Assembly (NCBI GenBank): GCA_937897645.1
Contig: CALCNV010000102.1
Span: 1-52,238 of the forward strand
DNA: 52,238 nucleotides
Direction of reading: 5' to 3'
Source: an uncultured Lysobacteraceae bacterium
GTDB lineage: Bacteria; Pseudomonadota; Gammaproteobacteria; Xanthomonadales; Xanthomonadaceae
A program made the translations under genes and the position numbers. Numbering within the stretch: the first letter of the stretch is position 1; each line of letters starts with the position of its first letter. The notes under the pieces are model-generated. The model saw nothing but the letters and a program-made list of their open reading frames with translations, searched no databases and was not told the origin of the DNA. Positions 50,112 through 52,238 of the stretch are shown here, one piece after another.

Positions 50112-50168
50112 CGGGGCTCACCGGCTTTTCGGAAGCGGCAATTTTACGCTGCATGGCATGATTGCGGC

Positions 50169-50954
50169 ATGACCCCGGAAGAAACACAGCGTCACGCGCT
50201 GCACCGCAGCCCGCGCCACCCGCACGCATGGTGGTGGTTGCTGCTGGCGTCGCAAGCGGGCGTGGCCGCGCTGTGGTGGCGATTCGGTTGGCACGTGGGC
50301 CTGCCGGTGATGGTGGCCAGCCACCTGTTGTGCTGGTGGGGCGTGCTGGTGCCGCAGTCCCGCTTGTTCAGCCCCGTACTCAGTCGCCTCCCCACACACG
50401 AGAAGCAGGCCTGGCTGACCATCGACGACGGCCCTTCGCATGAAACGGCGGCGGTGCTGCACCTGCTGGATCGCTACGACGCCAAGGCCACGTTCTTCCT
50501 CGTCGCTGACCGCGCCGCTGCGCATCCGCAACTGGCGCGAGAAATCCTGCGCCGTGGCCACGGCATCGGCAACCACAGTTGCTCGCACCCGCAGGCCTGG
50601 TTCTGGGCGCTGGGTCCACGGCGCATGGGCGAGGAAATCGACCGGGCGCAGTCCACGTTGCGTGACATCACCGGGCAATCGCCGCGCTGGTTCCGCGCCG
50701 TGGTCGGCATGGCCAACCCCTTCGTCTCCGCACCGCTCAAGCGCAATGGACTGGCCCGCGTGGCGTGGAGCGCGCGCGGTTTCGATGGCGTGCGCGGTGA
50801 GCCGGATCAAGTTGTCGCACGGATCACCCGCCAACTGCACCCCGGCGCCATCGTCCTGCTGCACGAAGGCGCCCCGCACGGCAACAACCTGGCGATCATC
50901 GAAGGCGTGCTGGTGGCGATGCGCGAACAGGGCTACCTTGCGATCCTGCCGTAG
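50169..50954 (+). CDS. Membrane-anchored polysaccharide deacetylase (CE4/NodB)
   Basis: A 261-residue protein with two N-terminal hydrophobic segments (about 21-37 and 43-61) and a NodB domain: Asp86-Asp87 in LTIDDGPS, His136 and His140 in GNHSCSH, and LLHEGAPHG near the C-terminus. The third motif, normally RxPYG-like, reads WFRAVVGMANP, a divergence that may reflect a special substrate. It would remove acetyl groups from a GlcNAc-containing glycan at the envelope. Start ATG 50169 overlaps nothing; the glutaredoxin gene starts divergently 57 bases upstream. Confidence 0.88.
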   Translation: MTPEETQRHALHRSPRHPHAWWWLLLASQAGVAALWWRFGWHVGLPVMVASHLLCWWGVLVPQSRLFSPVLSRLPTHEKQAWLTIDDGPSHETAAVLHLLDRYDAKATFFLVADRAAAHPQLAREILRRGHGIGNHSCSHPQAWFWALGPRRMGEEIDRAQSTLRDITGQSPRWFRAVVGMANPFVSAPLKRNGLARVAWSARGFDGVRGEPDQVVARITRQLHPGAIVLLHEGAPHGNNLAIIEGVLVAMREQGYLAILP

Positions 50955-51131
50955 CCGGTATCAGGAGACGCCTATGGACCGGCAGAATATCCAAAGTCCC
51001 AGGCTATATCGGCGACGAACCCACCCACAAGTTGCCTCCACCCTGCACTCGCTTGGCCGGTTGTCGTCGGCACATTGCTTTCATGGTCGCTGGCGCTAGA
51101 CTGCGGCCTATCCCTGTAGAAGGAATCACAG

Positions 51132-51986
51132 ATGAATAAGGCTTGGATAGTCACGCTTCTACTTTCACTGCTACCTCTTGCCGCCACCGCCGCTCCAAAG
51201 GCGGAAGTGCTCAAGCAGGTTGAATCAAGCATGCTGGTGAAGGGCACCATTGACATAGACACCGATGGCAGCGTCAACAGCCTGGCAATCGACCAAGCGG
51301 ACAAGTTTCCGGGCGGGCTGGTTGATTTCGTCCAGAAGCAGGTCAAGCACTGGAAGTTCGAGCCGGTGGTGATTGAAGGCAAGGCAAGGCTAGCGCGGGC
51401 CCCGGTGAGTCTGCGAGTGGTGGCGCGAAAACTAGACGATGACAATTATTCCATCGCCATCCGAAATGCCAATTTCGACAGCGAAATTCCCAAGGAAGGC
51501 GAATCGCTCTCGTCCAAGCGCTTGCAGCCACCACGCTATCCCTTGAGCGTGGCGCGTAGCGGCGCTTCGGGTACGGCCTACGTGGTCGTGAAGGTCGATG
51601 CGTCTGGCCGCGTCACAGATGCGGTTGTCGAACAAGTCAACTTGCGTACCATCGGCACCACCAAGGAAATGGAAAGCTGGCGCGGCGCACTCGCTGACGC
51701 TGCAGTCAAGGCGGCACGTAGTTGGACATTCATTCCGCCCGTAGTCGGCGAGGCCGCAGATGATGGGTTCTGGTCAGCGCGCGTGCCCGTCGACTTCGAA
51801 ATGGATGTCAGCCGCAAATTCGTATACGGAAAGTGGGAGTTGTACATTCCCGGCCCACGTCAATCGATTCCCTGGTCCAAAGAGGATCGCCCAGGTTTCT
51901 CGCCCGATTCGCTGGCCGAAGGTGGTGTATACATGATTGGCCAGGACAAGGGCCCCAAGCTGCTCACGGCGTTGGATGGAACCTGA
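51132..51986 (+). CDS. Secreted protein with two TonB-C-like domains
   Basis: A 284-residue protein with a cleavable signal peptide (ends ATAAPK) and no membrane anchor. Two TonB C-terminal-like modules can be traced: about residues 24-98 (GTIDIDTDGSVNSLAI, QVKHWKFEPV) and about 128-205 (LQPPRYPLSVARSGASG, VVVKVDASGRVTDAVVEQ, AARSWTFIPPV). It lacks the transmembrane helix, Pro-rich spacer and ExbBD partners of an energy transducer, so it is a periplasmic TonB-C-like protein of unknown role. A similar signal-peptide ORF starts at 52130. Confidence 0.78.
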   Translation: MNKAWIVTLLLSLLPLAATAAPKAEVLKQVESSMLVKGTIDIDTDGSVNSLAIDQADKFPGGLVDFVQKQVKHWKFEPVVIEGKARLARAPVSLRVVARKLDDDNYSIAIRNANFDSEIPKEGESLSSKRLQPPRYPLSVARSGASGTAYVVVKVDASGRVTDAVVEQVNLRTIGTTKEMESWRGALADAAVKAARSWTFIPPVVGEAADDGFWSARVPVDFEMDVSRKFVYGKWELYIPGPRQSIPWSKEDRPGFSPDSLAEGGVYMIGQDKGPKLLTALDGT

Positions 51987-52129
51987 TGCTTTCGTCAGCG
52001 ACCTGCCTGTTCTGGTCGCATCTTCTTCGTTGCCGCAACAGGAGCGAGAGTAGCGTGCGCCGTGCGCACGCTACGTGCCAGGTTCCTTGCTACGATTGGT
52101 CTTGAAGCCCACTCGCCAAGGAAAGTGAA

Positions 52130-52238
52130 ATGGTTCACACGAAGCAAGTTCCAAAGCCAAATCGTTGGTTGCTTGCGACCCTGTTGTTGCTGCTGTCATT
52201 CACGGCATGGGCTGCAGGCCCGGGCGCGGTGCGCAAGC
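52130..52238 (+). CDS. Secreted protein, N-terminus only (cut by window end)
   Basis: An open frame from ATG 52130, preceded by AAGGAAA, runs out of the window after 36 codons. The visible part is a signal peptide (about residues 12-28, ending FTAWAAG). Its type and place right after a secreted TonB-C-like gene suggest a related paralogue, but no domain is visible. Confidence 0.6.
   Translation, partial: MVHTKQVPKPNRWLLATLLLLLSFTAWAAGPGAVRK

Noticed and set aside
51132..51986. TonB energy transducer
   Set aside because: No transmembrane anchor or Pro-rich spacer and no exbB/exbD neighbours; cleavable signal peptide instead.

Overview
The window is a high-G+C Gammaproteobacterial chromosome segment. 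Gene content points to the Xanthomonadaceae/Lysobacteraceae (Stenotrophomonas, Lysobacter, Pseudoxanthomonas, Luteimonas and relatives). The clues are a Xanthomonas-type N-acetylglucosamine utilisation locus with a TonB-dependent receptor of the Xanthomonas/Caulobacter class, many intergenic dyads that begin with GTAG like the REPs described from Stenotrophomonas, and a perfect Clp/CRP-type site. The genus cannot be fixed from the sequence. I see no tRNA, rRNA, CRISPR array, prophage, transposase or replication origin.

Layout. 1-2.8 kb: the distal part of an Anbu-associated cluster (circularly permuted ATP-grasp, alpha-E protein, and the convergent Anbu proteasome-like peptidase). 3-5.1 kb: a small lipoprotein with a strong terminator, a MidA-type methyltransferase and an overlapping VanZ-like protein. 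5.2-17.8 kb: an amino-sugar catabolic locus (GH20 hexosaminidase, TonB-dependent receptor, NagK-type kinase, NagP transporter, LacI-type NagR, NagB-II, NagA, NagX). Chitin or peptidoglycan oligosaccharides would be imported, cleaved, phosphorylated, deacetylated and deaminated to fructose-6-phosphate. Two NagR-like palindromes lie between the divergent nagK and nagP. 17.8-24.7 kb: a sugar dehydrogenase lipoprotein, cca, slt, a TauE/SafE permease and an EEP-family hydrolase. 24.7-28.1 kb: three tandem DsbA-like proteins and a cytochrome c4, with engB divergent. 29-34 kb: a lower-G+C lipoprotein, a MAPEG protein, an incomplete peptide ABC transporter (permease and binding protein only) split by a VIT-family gene. 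34-37.6 kb: a plant-type glutamate-cysteine ligase, a DUF2272 protein and a Met-rich secreted protein. 37.7-40.2 kb: glutathione-dependent formaldehyde detoxification (frmR, frmA, fghA) with a good FrmR/RcnR-type operator. 40.3-43.6 kb: DegV and a diguanylate cyclase, divergent across a perfect CRP/Clp palindrome. 43.8-47.6 kb: two translationally coupled secreted amidohydrolases and an AMP nucleosidase. 47.6-52.2 kb: an AT-rich DUF2971 gene, a DUF924 protein, a glutaredoxin/rhodanese fusion, a polysaccharide deacetylase and secreted TonB-C-like proteins.

The most striking genome-scale pattern is the repeats. Eight of the nine convergent gene junctions hold a head-to-head inverted repeat whose arms start with GTAG (or the closely similar GTGG). 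In four genes (anbu, nagA, cca and the TauE/SafE permease) the TAG inside a GTAG is the stop codon itself. The largest such element, 23502-23912, contains a tandem duplication with a 186-bp period. No RAYT transposase is present in the window. No wholly new biological system is convincingly visible; the best candidates for follow-up are the rearranged Anbu cluster, the degenerate/active amidohydrolase pair, the three-domain glutaredoxin fusion and the repeat-to-stop-codon relationship.
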